The notes: generated by a model from the letters alone, not told the origin. A DNA stretch of 64,000 bases from Macrothele yani (GCA_039090855.1 CM077011.1:31339001-31403000); one strand, 5' to 3'. Shown: positions 23,301 to 34,426, numbered from the stretch's first letter. Numbers and translations are program-made.

Positions 23301-23627
23301 GAAATTACGTAACATGTTTCGAAAAAGAATTGTGTTGTGTCCACTGCAAAAGGATGTCAAATGGGCTATGCGATGAAACTGAGCACGAGATTAAAATCAG
23401 ATTTGGAAGACTAGTTGGAAAATTCTATAAAATAAAATCATAAAATATGAAGTAACTATCTCAATAAATATAATATTTTCACAGATCCGAAAGGATAACA
23501 ACATTTTTATTAAAATGTTTTTTAATGTTGAAATAAATGCGAACAAAAATGTTGCGTTACACACCGCTATATAACAACTACTAGATGTGTCCTGCGAAAC
23601 GTTATTACTGGCTATAAAACGACGTAC

Positions 23628-24500
23628 ACCGAAGAGCCAAAAATTATGACCACCTACCTGTTTATGATGTTGGTCCTCCTCATGCGGCCAAAACAGCACT
23701 TACCTGGCAAGGCAGAGACACGACAAGATTTCTCAAGGTGTCTTGTGGTATCTGGTAGTAAAACGTTACCAGAAAATCGTTTAACTCTTGTAAGTTACGT
23801 GGTTGATCCGTCGCAGATCAGATTTGCTGTTCATACACAAGCCACACATTCTCGATCGGATTGATATCTGAGATATTTGGAGGCCAGGGCAATACACGGA
23901 AGTCTTCCTCATAATCTTCGAACCATTCTCAAAAAATCAGGGTAATGTGGTATAGCGCATTTTCCTGCTAAAAGGAAGCACTACTGGAGAGGAATACCAT
24001 TGCCATGAAAGGATGCATCTGATCTGTAATGATGTTTAGGTAGGTGGTAGACGGCATAGTTTCCTGCACATGAATCACTGGACCCAGGATGTCCCAGCAC
24101 AACATTGTCCAAATCATTACGCTTCCTCCACTGGCTTGTTTTCTTCCCACGGCGCATCTACATTTCTCCGGTCACACGCATTCAAATTACTGGCGACTTG
24201 CGTCACAGTATCTCTTCTGTTGGCTGGTACCATACGGTATAGCCTTCGCTCAACTCTAGCACCAATGAGCAGTGAATTGCCCACATCTTGCCAGTAGTTC
24301 GTTGTTTGCCCTCCTCGGACCACTTTTTGAAGGTACTAACCACGGCTAGCTGTGAGCACCCCACACGCTTTGCCCTGTCGGAAATTCGCTGATCCAGTCG
24401 GCTAGCCATTACAGTTTTGCCTTTGTCAAACTCCCTGACTTTCCCATCTGAAGAACAAGAATAACACTGATTAACAGAACTCAGTACAGATGTCATTTAT
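23628..24500 (-). pseudogene. Tc1-like transposase, frameshifted
   Basis: Reverse strand from about 24496: an N-terminal paired-like HTH region (SDRAKRVGCSQLAVVSTFKK), a second HTH (ERRLYRMVPANRRDTVTQVA), then the catalytic core (GGSVMIWTMLCWDILGPVIH, then TYLNIITDQMHPFMAMVF). Near 23880 in another frame comes ISDINPIENVW, with the third acidic E present. Frames change at least three times. The left edge at about 23640 (attatgaccacctacct) resembles the Tc1 scrap at 3.7 kb. Confidence 0.82.
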
Positions 24501-24639
24501 ACCACTTCATGACCTTTACAAGCGCCGTTGTTTACCTGATTTCGCACTGGTCATAACGATTTGCTTTTTCAATATATCTGAAAAATGGCAACAAAATGCA
24601 ACTAACCTTGCAATTATTTCGCAAATGTGTAAGTTATTT

Positions 24640-24822
24640 TTTTTTTTTTGATTCTAGGTTTAACGACTGCCGTGAGCAACTCAATGGGCTATAGCAGTCG
24701 TCTGTCCCTAATTTAGGGTCACTGGTTCCAGGAAAGGGAGAGAGCCAGTGCCGTAAGACAAACACAACATCCATGCCTCACCGGGATTCAAACTCGCACC
24801 CCTTCCGGACGAATGATCTATC
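24640..24822 (-). mobile_element. tRNA-derived SINE (family 1), head-truncated
   Basis: A reverse copy starting with T(13). The body is intact, but the sequence stops at the B box (gggattcaaactc); the A-box half of the head is missing. Without the A box it could not serve as a Pol III source. Confidence 0.82.
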
Positions 24823-25334
24823 TCTCCATTGATGAAGCCTGCACGATATCATCAATGGGAAGATGGATGATATTCAAATTGTAAACCAATTTTAAGTTTC
24901 CGTGTCCCATATTTACCGAGGAGAAAATGTGAACTATTTGCAGTGACATTTTGCAGAACTGATGCCGGAAAAAAATACTCTCCGTTATGTAAAATGTATA
25001 GGCTTCACAACTCACTTGAAGAATGTCCGAATATTTTTAATGTAAGTAATAATTTATTTTCATAAAGCATGTTTTGCAAGACTGTAAATATCACTTGGTA
25101 ATTATCACTGTAAATATAAATATAGCAATTCCTGTAACTAGATTTACCGTCTGTAGGGATGTGCTTACAATAAATAAGTAGAGTAAATAAAAAAATAAAT
25201 AGACTACTGCAAAAATATTGGAAGTAGTGAAATACACTGACCGAAAAAAAATCCCAACACCACGAAAAAATAGTTGTAGAGGAATGAAATGGCGGCAATA
25301 CATTTGTATATGTAACATATTTAATCAATTAAGG

Positions 25335-25552
25335 CCGCCCCCGGTGGCGCGCAGTGGTCTAAGCGATGGCCTCTGATCATTCGTCCGAACGGGGTCCGGG
25401 TTCGAATCCCGGTGAGGCATGGATGTTGTGTTTGTCTTACGGCACTGGCTCTCTCCCTTCCCTGGAACCAGTGACCCCAAATTAGGGACGGGCGACTGCT
25501 TATAGCCCATTGAGTTGCTCACGGTGGTCGTTAAACCTCCAATCCAAAAAAA
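25335..25552 (+). mobile_element. tRNA-derived SINE (family 1) inside Tc1, 14-bp TSD
   Basis: Forward copy with a near-consensus head (B box ggttcgaatcc), body and A-rich tail. The perfect 14-bp duplication ttaatcaattaagg at 25321-25334 and 25553-25566 shows that it inserted into the Tc1 element between the left terminal repeat and the transposase stop. Confidence 0.95.
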
Positions 25553-25629
25553 TTAATCAATTAAGGTTTCAAGATCACAGCTCATTGTAAGCGCGAGAAG
25601 AGCCATTTTAAATGTGAAATGCTGGTACA

Positions 25630-26652
25630 TTAATAACCGGTGTAACCGCCAGAATGTTGAATGCAAGCATGCAAACGTTCATGCATTGTGTCGTACAGGT
25701 GCTGGATGTCAGTTTGTGGGATGGAGTTCCATGCCTGTTGCACTTGGTCGGTCAATACAGGGACGGTTAATGCTGGTTGGGGGTGACGCTGGAGTTGTCG
25801 TCCACTGATGTCCCATACGTGCTGGATTGGAGAAAGATCTGGTGATCTAGCAGGCCACGGCGACATGTCGACACTCTGTAGAGCATGTTGGGTTACAACA
25901 GCGGTATGCGGGCGAGCGTTATCCTGTTGGAAAACACCCCCTGGAATGCTGTTCATGAATGGCAGCACAACAGGTTGAATCACCAGACCGACGTACAACT
26001 GTGCCGTCATAGTGCGTGGGATAACCACGAGAGTGCTCCTTCTGTCACAGAAAATTGCTCTCCAGACCATAACTCCAGGTGTAGGTCCAGTGTGTCTCGG
26101 CCGCAGACAGGTTGGTTGCAGGAGCTCACCTGGCCTCCTTCTAAACAACATACGGCCATCACTGGCACCCAGGCAGAACCGGCTTTCATCAGAAAACACA
26201 ACAGATCTCCACTCCGTCTTCCAATGATCTCTAGCTTGACACCACTGACGTCGCAAACGGCAGTGGTTTGGAGTAAGTGGAATGCACGCTACAGGGCGTC
26301 TGGCTCGGAGCTGTCCTTCAAGTAACCGATTTGTAACAGTTCTTTGTGTCGCTGTGGTGGCAACTGCTGCTCGAATTGCTGCCGCAGACGCAGTACGATG
26401 CGCTACGGCCATACGCCATACACGGCGGTCTTCCCTCTCAGTAGTGTCACGTGACAGGCTGGAACCCGGTCTTCTTGAGGCAGTACCTTCCCTTGACCAC
26501 CGCTGCCAACAATCATGCACATTGGCTACATTCCTGCCAAGTCGTTCTGCAATATTGCCGAAAGAAAATCCACCTTCTCGTAGCCCTATTACACGACCTC
26601 GTACAAACTCCGTGAGCTGTTCATAATGGCTTCTTCGTCTTCTTAAAGGCAT
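25630..26652 (-). CDS. Tc1-like transposase, open frame but catalytic E changed to Q
   Basis: A 340-residue frame from ATG at 26652 to a stop at 25630, the expected length for a Tc1-like transposase. N-terminal HTH: LTEFVRGRVIGLREGGFSFG (about residues 13-32), then a second HTH and a basic region. Catalytic core: VVFSDESRF (first D, about residue 153), GGVFQQDNARPHTA (second D), WPARSPDLSPIQHVWD, where the third acidic residue is Q. GAG to CAG is a single-base change. Spacing between second D and Q is 32 residues. The enzyme would cut and paste the host element at TA sites, but loss of the acidic residue should abolish catalysis. The frame has no stops or shifts, implying recent inactivation or, less likely, a retained DNA-binding role. 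Confidence 0.85.
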   Translation of the reverse strand: MPLRRRRSHYEQLTEFVRGRVIGLREGGFSFGNIAERLGRNVANVHDCWQRWSREGTASRRPGSSLSRDTTEREDRRVWRMAVAHRTASAAAIRAAVATTATQRTVTNRLLEGQLRARRPVACIPLTPNHCRLRRQWCQARDHWKTEWRSVVFSDESRFCLGASDGRMLFRRRPGELLQPTCLRPRHTGPTPGVMVWRAIFCDRRSTLVVIPRTMTAQLYVGLVIQPVVLPFMNSIPGGVFQQDNARPHTAVVTQHALQSVDMSPWPARSPDLSPIQHVWDISGRQLQRHPQPALTVPVLTDQVQQAWNSIPQTDIQHLYDTMHERLHACIQHSGGYTGY

Positions 26653-26892
26653 TCTTGACTAACTTCAACACTCTACGTTGAATCTCAACGATAATTAACG
26701 CTCACGAACGTTACAGCGCGTATTTACAGCAAACCTGCTTTGCATGTTCCGAGGGCGCTACTAGCGCTACACGTATGCGCCAAGCGCGAAATTAGCATAG
26801 GCGTTATTTTACAGATGTACTCTCACAGCCTACCAACTGTCGTTTATCTAACACAACCCCTTCTTGCTGTTGAGATTTTTTCCATCAGTGTA

Positions 26893-28128
26893 TGTTGCAT
26901 TTAGCATCATTTCATTATTTCGTTTTTCACAAATATTTAGCCGAGTTTTGGAACTAAAACTAAGAAAGGAAAAAGGGAATGAATTACTGATATGATATTT
27001 GATTGAAAAACTTCTGATCTTTTCAAGTAAGGTACGAATTATTCGCAAAAGTTAGGTTTTCTTTGGTTGAATTAGAGAGACCCTCAACGGTTCAACTCAC
27101 GTTTCTAAATGAGTTTTGCGCCGAGAGATATAAGTTTATATCACCCTTCATAATACGTATTTCGTGCATGCGCACTTGCTTCGAAGAACAGTAAATTCAT
27201 TACGTTGCTCAAAACAATAACATGGAACGAAAGCTTTATGACACTGAGCTAGAATTTAACAGCACTGGCTGCAAGGTTTGCTCGACTCCATGTAGCTTTA
27301 TCGGTTAACAGTAGGTTGGTGTCTATTTCAAATGCTTAAAGCTTTCAGATCACGTGATTATATCAGAAAACACTAATTCATGAGCCCTTTTTAGTCCCCT
27401 AGTAAACCAAGGAAACCAGTCAATTCTAAACGAATCCAAGACAGTACCCACGCAAGCCCCGTGCATCATCAGCGGTTTCCTCATAAGACGCAATCGACTT
27501 CTTGTCAATTGCTGTCGGATGGCTCGTCGGCTTATTGCTTCCACGTCGTCCCGATCACAGTAACACGGCCCTTGCGGTCGGTCAATACCGACCGCCGAAA
27601 GCAGCCGGAAAATGTCAATAGTTATTTCCGGCGGTGTAATGGAGTTATTGGGGAGTCATTGAGAGTACAGTGTGGGGATGGGGGGATGGGTGATCTAAGA
27701 GTGCGAGAAGGAAGCGGACCGATCAATCTCATCACATGATAAGACAAAATATTTCTCAAATGGCTCAGAATGTCACTTTCCCGTTAATAATCATTTCTCA
27801 AAAACATCAACGCTTACAGATTGGAAATTAAAAAAAGTAGAAAAGTATTCAAGCGTTAAATATGCCCTACTTTAAGGACATGTCAAAGAAACTCCTGTTC
27901 TTTTCCGAGATGCCCGATTACGGCAATTTACGATCCGTTGGAAGTAGCGGTGAAATATTTACTGAAATAGCCCTAGCGAGGCCGTTACGTACTTAGTGTA
28001 AATTAATATTCTGAATTCTGATTTTTTGCGTGACCGAAGAAGTTGTATAAAGAAATATTTTAAATAAAGTTAAGCAATGCATTCGATTACTCAATGCTCG
28101 AGTGCAGCAGTTAGAAATTCGCCTTCTG
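26893..28128. other. No identifiable gene
   Basis: No recognisable protein, RNA or repeat. A short palindromic GC-rich patch (ggtcggtcaataccgacc, about 27577-27594) is visible but unexplained. Confidence 0.5.
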
Positions 28129-28131
28129 TTA

Positions 28132-28582
28132 GGCCAGTTTCACACAAGCAGATTTTTTTCTGCCGAAGCAATAAAATCGTCCCGCAGTGCAGATTTTGGC
28201 TAGCTTTTACACAAGCGGTTTTATTGCTAGAACGGAGAAAAAAAAATGCCTGAAGGATGAGTGAGAACCAGATCGGTGGTTCTTTGTACAACAGCACTTT
28301 GTTCCCCACCCCTTGATTGTTTTATTGCAGTAGAGGATGATCAGCTGGCCGCCTGTATGATCATCTTGCCTTCCACCTATGTTTCTCTAAATTTGGACGG
28401 TATTTTCGCCGTCCGGTTTGTAGCGAACCTAGCGGAAGTTGACCGGCTACCGAGTCGGAATTTCTACCGCCTTCGCGCGTTTGAATGTCTCGGTATAACT
28501 CTATAGCCCGCTTTAAAACAAGCGGTAAGACAGCCGAGAGATTTGCTTCGGCGGAAAAAAATCTGCTTTTGTGAAATGGGCC
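28132..28582. mobile_element. PIF/Harbinger-like MITE, TTA target
   Basis: Terminal inverted repeats of about 40 bp (GGCCAGTTTCACACAAGCAG at the left; complement of the right is GGCCCATTTCACAAAAGCAG) continue in register through GATTTTTTTC and GCCGAAGCA. A 3-bp TTA flanks both sides (28129-28131 and 28583-28585). TTA or TWA targets with GGCC(N)GTTTCACAC-type ends fit PIF/Harbinger. It has no transposase; length 451 bp. Confidence 0.82.
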
Positions 28583-28585
28583 TTA

Positions 28586-29180
28586 AAAAGGCGCTTAAGA
28601 GATCCCTCGGGAAAGACGTGAACGACCCACCAACAAAAAGGTCACCTCCTTTATTCCCCGTCGTTGGAGGACGATCGCTTGCTCTTAGAAACCCCTCAAG
28701 TGACAATTCGAGTTTCTGCAATTAACAACAGGCAACTTCTTACATCAGGAGGATCATTCTTCTAGCGGCAGAGAGAGTGAAAGGAAAAATACACAGTGGT
28801 CATAAAAAGGAAGTCTGGCTTGGGATTTGAATGAGTAAAGAACGATTTTGCACAGGGATGAATGGGAATTGATTTTGGCGGGAATTACATAGAGAAAGCG
28901 ATCCAAAATATCCATCTCCCTCTGGAAGTAAATACAATTTGTTTTGGCTAACCGACAGTTTGCCTATTCCCACCCAATCGGAAGAATAAAGATTCAAGCG
29001 TGCGTAATCATCTATTCTTGCATTCCTATTGTTGGACTATCTTTTTATTTGCTTCCCTTCTCCAATGACAAAGGAACCTTCAAACAATGATTCTTCTGAT
29101 AGTATGGTGCCCACTTCAATGCTTAACAATAATCACTCCAACAGAATTTGAAAACTTTATTTTAAATACACCAGAGTTGA
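28586..29180. other. No identifiable gene
   Basis: Nothing recognised between the MITE and the Penelope-related palindrome. Confidence 0.5.
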
Positions 29181-29512
29181 ATAATAATGAAACACATATA
29201 CTGTAGCGTATTAAATCCGTTTATTTTTGTGATGTGGTCAGCACAAAGATTCGCCAAGCTTTCGCACACTCCACTGGGAGGCTTTTTCAAGGCAATAGTA
29301 GACACAAAAATGCTTTGTGTCTACATTATTGTGACATTTTTGTGTCACAGGTAGACACAAAAATGTCACAATAATGTAGACACAAAGCATTTTTGTGTCT
29401 ACCATTGCCTTGAAAAAGCCTCCCAGTTGAGTGCGAAAGCTTGGCGAATCTTTGTGCTGACTACACCACAAAAATAAACGGATTTAATACGCTATATGCG
29501 TTTCATTATTAT
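29181..29512. repeat. Large palindrome of Penelope-like element ends
   Basis: A near-perfect inverted repeat with arms of about 165 bp and its centre at about 29347. The outer parts read ataataatgaaac...tagcgtattaaatccg on both strands. Each arm matches the 3'-untranslated end of the Penelope-like element at 62295-62410 (shared gattcgccaagctttcgca and gggaggctttttcaaggca). Inside each arm is a second small hairpin, gtagacacaaa/tttgtgtctac. It therefore consists of two element tails pointing outward, fused head to head. Confidence 0.85.
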
Positions 29513-29890
29513 ATAATAGAATTTGAAAATTTAATTATTGTGGAAGATAAATGATTCTAATTTCACAGTGAAATGAGTGCTATGGTTGTACACTTCACTC
29601 TTCTCAACAGGAACTGAGTTTGAGATGCGCATGTCCTAACAAGAACTTCTGTTAATTCAACAGGTTTGCCAAACAGTTCTTCTGAAAAAATTGCACGGTG
29701 CAGGTTACAAGGCATACTAACAGTAACAGTACTTCAAATAGCTCTTTAAAAATTAATGTCCAGATGTGGTTCATTTATAATTGTTTCAAAATGTGTATAC
29801 CATGTTATAATTATAACAAGTCAGATTAACATTACATTGAAAATCTTCAATTAATTTCAAAGTCCCTCGTTATCTTCGTAACTACAAGGG

Positions 29891-31419
29891 CAGTGGCGTC
29901 TTAACGGGTGGGCAAACTGGGCCCAGGCCCAGGGCCAGAGCCAGGGCCCCCAAATAGGTGACAAAGTGTGTTTGTTTACGATTTTTGGGGGCTTTTTTTT
30001 ATTTCGAAATTTGGAGTTTAAAAATTAAGCAGTACATAAACGAAATAATTTATTAAGTCATTTCGTTTTAAGTATTTCTAATGTTGCAAAGAAATCGTCT
30101 CGCACTGTGTCAAGACTCAAGTGTGCTCCCTTTCAATAAATCAATCCTATGATCAAGCATTATTTAAAGACTGCAAACGTTAATTCTCATTCAATTTCGG
30201 AGATTTATTCGTCGATTAAAAAAGACAGTTTACAATCAGCGTTTCCAAATATTGAGATAGCTATTGCACATGTTCCTTTAGATGATCACTAACTGCACTT
30301 ATAACGAAATAAATTTCTCCGTCATTTTTGGTCTACGCCGGGAATCGAACACGAGTCCGCTTATTCCGGAACAAGTCGCTCTACCAACTGAGCTACGCAG
30401 ACGTTCAATCTGATTACTATCTATCTTTTTGTCGTGCGCGTCCTGCTGGCAGGTACGTCACATCTCCCGCCCCCGAAAGAGGGCCGGGGGCATGGCCCAC
30501 GGGTCAGCCGTGACCATGAATCGTTGCAGGCAGCCATCCACTGTAGAACGTGCACTTGAGAACTCCCAGTCAATCTGGTGTGTGGAATGCAACGTCACAC
30601 ACATTTATTTTTCGAAGCGCTGGAGAAGGGATTCTCTGATTTTTCCTATCTCGCGGTGTGGAAATAACATCACACCAATGCGAGATTTGGAACGGCCGGG
30701 TCATCCGGATAGTTCGGGCGCCATTATAACGAAGTAAATTTCTACGTCATTTTTTGGTCTACGCCGGGATTTGAACCCGGATCCCCTCATTCCGGATCAA
30801 GTCACTCTACCAATTGAGCTACGCGGACGTTTGTTCTGACTACTATCTGCCTTTATGTCGTGTGCGTCCTGCTGGCAGGTACGTCACACACTGGTGAAGG
30901 ATCTTTCTCCAAATTCAAATTAAATCATCACTTCGAAATTCCATGAGAGAATCAAGAATTAACTATTTATTGTTACTGTCCATGGAAAATGAAGTTACGC
31001 AAGAATAAAACTTTTCCGGTGTGATTAAAGAATTCCCCGCCCTCAAATCAGGGAAAGAAAACATTTAAATGAGGAAACAAGTGTGAAAAGCAAAAATTCC
31101 GGTATGTTCATATTCTTAATTTATAGATTTTTATTGATTCTTTGATGCGCTATTACTCAGCACTAATGCTTAGCTTTGAGAAACATTTCTCTGTTGATTT
31201 GATTACGATATAACGCTACTATTATGCGCGAAAATTTTCATTTTAGTTTTAGTTGCCAGTTGCCTTATTAAATCTAAATTCCGTTTCTTATTTCCTTTCT
31301 GGATTTGCTTTTATCAACAGATTATTGTTTGTCAAAGGAACATATTATTCTTATTGCAAAAATTTGGAAATTTAAAAGTTAGTGCGAAAAGGGCCTCCGA
31401 TTGCGTTAAGACACCCCTG
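29891..31419 (+). mobile_element. hAT element with C-terminal transposase remnant, hosts a TRIM
   Basis: The left end CAGTGGCGTCTTAACG and right end (complement CAGGGGTGTCTTAACG) form the terminal inverted repeat. Near the left end is a gggcccaggcccagggcc-type subterminal block. Plus-strand frames on both sides of the TRIM give pieces of a hAT dimerisation domain (FPNIEIAIAHVPL before; TGEGSFSKFKLN and INYLLLLSMENE after), so the TRIM at 30300-30888 split this domain. Flanking 8-mers (tacaaggg and tatgggtg) do not match, so the TSD is lost or the ends belong to different copies. Confidence 0.75.
30300..30888 (-). mobile_element. TRIM copy A with tRNA-bearing LTRs, 4-bp TSD
   Basis: Reverse orientation. 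The LTRs are 30725-30888 (5') and 30300-30462 (3'); each reads TGTGACGTACC...GTTATA on the sense strand. Flanking duplication CACT at 30296-30299 and 30889-30892. The primer-binding site TGGCGCCCGAAC (complement of 30712-30723) lies 1 bp inside the 5' LTR. The polypurine tract GGGGGCGGGAGA (complement near 30463-30475) abuts the 3' LTR. tRNA-like domains are at 30757-30828 and 30331-30402. The LTRs differ at about 15% of sites, far more than in copy B, so it is old or was exchanged with another copy. No coding frame. Confidence 0.92.
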
Positions 31420-32374
31420 TATGGGTGTCATTTCATATGAAATGAACATTGTGGCAACTCCGCTTTGTAGAATCTCAACGATGTTTGCGTCAGTTGTAGT
31501 GTGTTACTTGAGGGAGTTGCACATGGTCTTAATACTCCCGCAGTGCGTGGCATTGTGGATTGATGTGGGCTAGAAATGGCCCATACAGACGCCTCACGTA
31601 CTGAGGGTGAAGATCAACGGTCTTACATCAAGACTGAAACTTGAAGTGTGAAAAAGTCTAACAGACAATCACAGCGCTTTGCGAGAGGTATGTGATGGTG
31701 ATTCTCGCATTGATTCTCACCTAATTTGATTGTAACTGTACATGTTAGCTATATTTCTTGCAAGGAAAGAATTCTGAAATGTTATTATTGAGTAGACTAC
31801 TTAAAATTACGGGAAAAGGTAGCGTGAGAAGAACTCGCACGCCGACCAGAGTTATTCAACGAGTAGTGACCGACGTCGAGTAAATTGCAGGTGAAGGAGG
31901 AAAAAGTGGAAGTCTGGAAGAGGAAATGTTTTTCTTATTAATGCCTAAGCAGGTTAGTCATAGCTTTCGGGCTCGTTTGAATCTGAGCTTAATCGCGAAA
32001 TATAAAACTCGATCTCGGGTGGGCTTCAGCTCACGTACTTCATGTTCAGAAGTTTTCGGGTCCTTAAAACTGAATCCAAACTCAACATTGTGTGTGAGAG
32101 AGAGAGAAGAGAGAGAAAGAAAGAGCGTATTCGAGGGCTGTTAAAGTATCTGTGTAGAGGGGACAATAATATCTCTCCAACAATCCTGTTCATAATTAAG
32201 GACTGACATAGCTCGAACAAAATTGTATTGATGCTCTGTAGTTACGGGATTAAATTTAAGAGTAATTGTACAGTATTGCCAGGATACAAAGTACAAATAC
32301 GTTTGTGACATATACTCTATTAGGGTTACAAATAAGTTTTAAAGCGTTTTAAGACAACGCAAGATGTAATTTGA
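31420..32374. other. No identifiable gene; short (AG)n tract
   Basis: Unclassified. A purine microsatellite (gagagagaga-type) lies at about 32093-32125. Confidence 0.5.
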
Positions 32375-33155
32375 GAGAAAACAGCAATGCCGTTACGAAT
32401 TAAAACATGCACTGTCATTATGTATCACCTTCCGGCATGGGTCGGGCAGCTGACGGATTTCAGCCATGAAGAATACTTCGTCGTGTGACGCGATGAAGTC
32501 GTCAACCCATTTTTGCACTTCGTCACATGTCCGGAACCGTACAGCTGACAAACCATGTCGAATCGATCGGAACAAAAGATAGTCTGAAGGGGCTATGTCG
32601 GGACCATACGCCAGGCGCTCCAAAACTTCCCAGCCAAGCGTCAATAACGTTTCCTTGACCGATTCCGCGACATGCGGCTTACCGTTGTCATGCAGTAATT
32701 TCATGGGACGTAATCCTTTGTCAGTGAATGGACGTTTCCGACAGATTTCCTAGTTCAATCGCAGCAATTATTGCTTGTAGCGATCACCAGTAACAGTTTG
32801 ACCTTGTTCCAATAGTTAGTAATAGAGCACACCCTTCATAAACCACCAGATGCACAGCAGAACTTTCTTGGAGTGAATATTGCGTTTCGGTGTTAAAGTC
32901 GTTGCTTCACCGGAGTCTACCGAGTGTTTTTTGCGTTTGGAATTGTCGCACTTTATCAACTTTTCATCACCCGTAACGATTTTCCACAGGACAGATATTC
33001 TGTGTTGTTTATTCTACAGATTCAAACACTTCGTGACACGCTCATCCTTGTTCCTTTGGCTCAGGTCATGTGGCACCTATTTTCATTTTCCATCTTTCTG
33101 AATCTTCCCCACTGCGCGCAAACGATTGGAAATGATTTGTTGAGTGACCCCAGTT
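32375..33155 (-). pseudogene. Mariner transposase fragment
   Basis: Reverse strand: KLLHDNGKPHVAESVKETLL, then YGPDIAPSDYLLFRSI carries the second and third D with mariner spacing (32704-32393). Upstream in the same orientation, 33150-32705 reads as the N-terminal half: TQQIISNRLRAVGK, WVPHDLSQRN, then VTGDEKLIKCDNSKRK (first D). Internal stops occur near 32820, 32790 and 32750. Terminal repeats were not found. Confidence 0.82.
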
Positions 33156-33157
33156 AA

Positions 33158-33690
33158 CTGAAGGTGTTTTATTCTCTTGATGAACACAAGAACAAATCAG
33201 TAAGAGACATTACGTGTTACATAAAGTTTAATAAATTGGACATAGTGTTTAGTGAGGTGTACAAATTAGCAAACCCCACATTAAGCTTTCCATCAACAAC
33301 TGCAACTGCCGAAAGAAGTTTTGCTGCATTAAAAATAATCAAGATATATCTTAGAGCCACACAAGGAAATGTACATTCGAAAAACTTGGCTGTTTTGCCA
33401 ATAGAGAAAAACATTCTTTTTAAATATGAAAAAGTACTCGGAAAAACATATTATGAAAACGTAACACTCAAGTTCACACAAAAGGAAAGAAGAATGGAGT
33501 TCATGTACTAATAAGTGTTCAAATCCTAATCCTCATAATTATTTGGTATCATGTCAGCAATGGCATGTATCTAAAATTTAGAAAAAAATACTTCTATTAC
33601 TTAACAATTAAAAATTATACTTCGCAATTAAAAAAAACAGTACCGGGGGGGGGGGGGTAGCCCTGGTCTCGGATCCAAGATATGCCACTG
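33158..33690 (+). pseudogene. hAT transposase C-terminal domain and right end
   Basis: The plus frame 33164-33511 contains FSEVYKLANPTLSFPSTTAT, then AERSFAALKIIKIYLRA, the hAT dimerisation domain, and continues to a stop. The element's right end is at 33690 (complement CAGTGGCATATCTTGG), preceded by a G(13) run and agccctgg. The catalytic part and left end are absent; the left boundary coincides with the mariner remnant. Confidence 0.8.
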
Positions 33691-34426
33691 GATGGTATAA
33701 TAGTAGTTGAGGAAGTTGAAGTACTTGAAGTTGAGATTTCTTGACATCTGCGTATTTAATATTTAGAGTTGGTGTTTTTTTTTTGTTTCTTGTTAACCGT
33801 TCTCTAACAAGCAATTGCTCAGACAACCATATTTCCACGAACATTGTACGTTAAGTTCGAATTTATAGAACTCCCATCAAATTTCAGAAGACATTCCAAA
33901 ATACTTTATATAAATATATATCAAAACTGATGCACTGGGATGGGTGGAATGCAAAACTTGAGCACCTCAGATCATTTAACTTGAATTGCTTTCTTAGATA
34001 AAAGTAGAGCCATTAATAAGGTCGCAAGCCTGTGGTGACTACAAGATGTTGCAGTATTCTTGAATACGCACTGAAAAGTTCAATTCTGTACGTATCGCGA
34101 AGTAAAGCTGCATCATGCCTTTTCGTTAAAAAATGGAAGTAAACGTTAAAGACTCCGGTTGTCGAGTTGACAAAACACATGCTTCTGGCTAATCGTTAGA
34201 GTCCCGGAAGAGGAATGACCGGTGTGCTTGTTCTGTGGCCCTGGTTCTGTCCCATCCCAGGAACTAGTAACATAAAATCAGGTACAAGCTGTTCTTCATA
34301 GCCTTAAATGCTAAATAGCAGTGCAACTAATAGTCGAGTAGATTCCTCGTCCCTATCGAAGGCTCAGGTGAAGGAGCACAAATAATTGCACAGCATGCTG
34401 CTTGTCCCGATTGAAAGCTCAAGCTC

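Larger units (their letters stand above)
25235..26890 (-). mobile_element. Tc1-like transposon, full length, TA target
   Basis: Terminal inverted repeats start CACTGACCGAAAAAA (left) and CACTGATGGAAAAAA (right, complement). They are flanked by TA at 25233-25234 and 26891-26892, the Tc1/mariner target. The total is 1656 bp including a SINE inserted in the left arm (25335-25552), so the original element was about 1.42 kb. It carries an uninterrupted transposase frame (25630-26652, reverse). Confidence 0.88.

Noticed and set aside
25885..26325. A 146-codon plus-strand frame
   Set aside because: Antisense shadow of the Tc1-like transposase at 25630-26652.
29181..29512. Hammerhead ribozyme in the Penelope-related palindrome
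   Set aside because: I looked for the CUGANGA ... GAAA core in hammerhead order on both strands and did not find it; only an isolated cgaaag is present. A covariance-model search could still find a divergent one.
29883..31427. 8-bp TSD for the hAT at 29891-31419
   Set aside because: Flanking octamers tacaaggg and tatgggtg do not match closely enough.
34130..34330. Possible very degraded family-1 SINE (ggccctggttctgtcccatcc, then ttcatagcc)
   Set aside because: Only scattered matches; no box B, tail or TSD.
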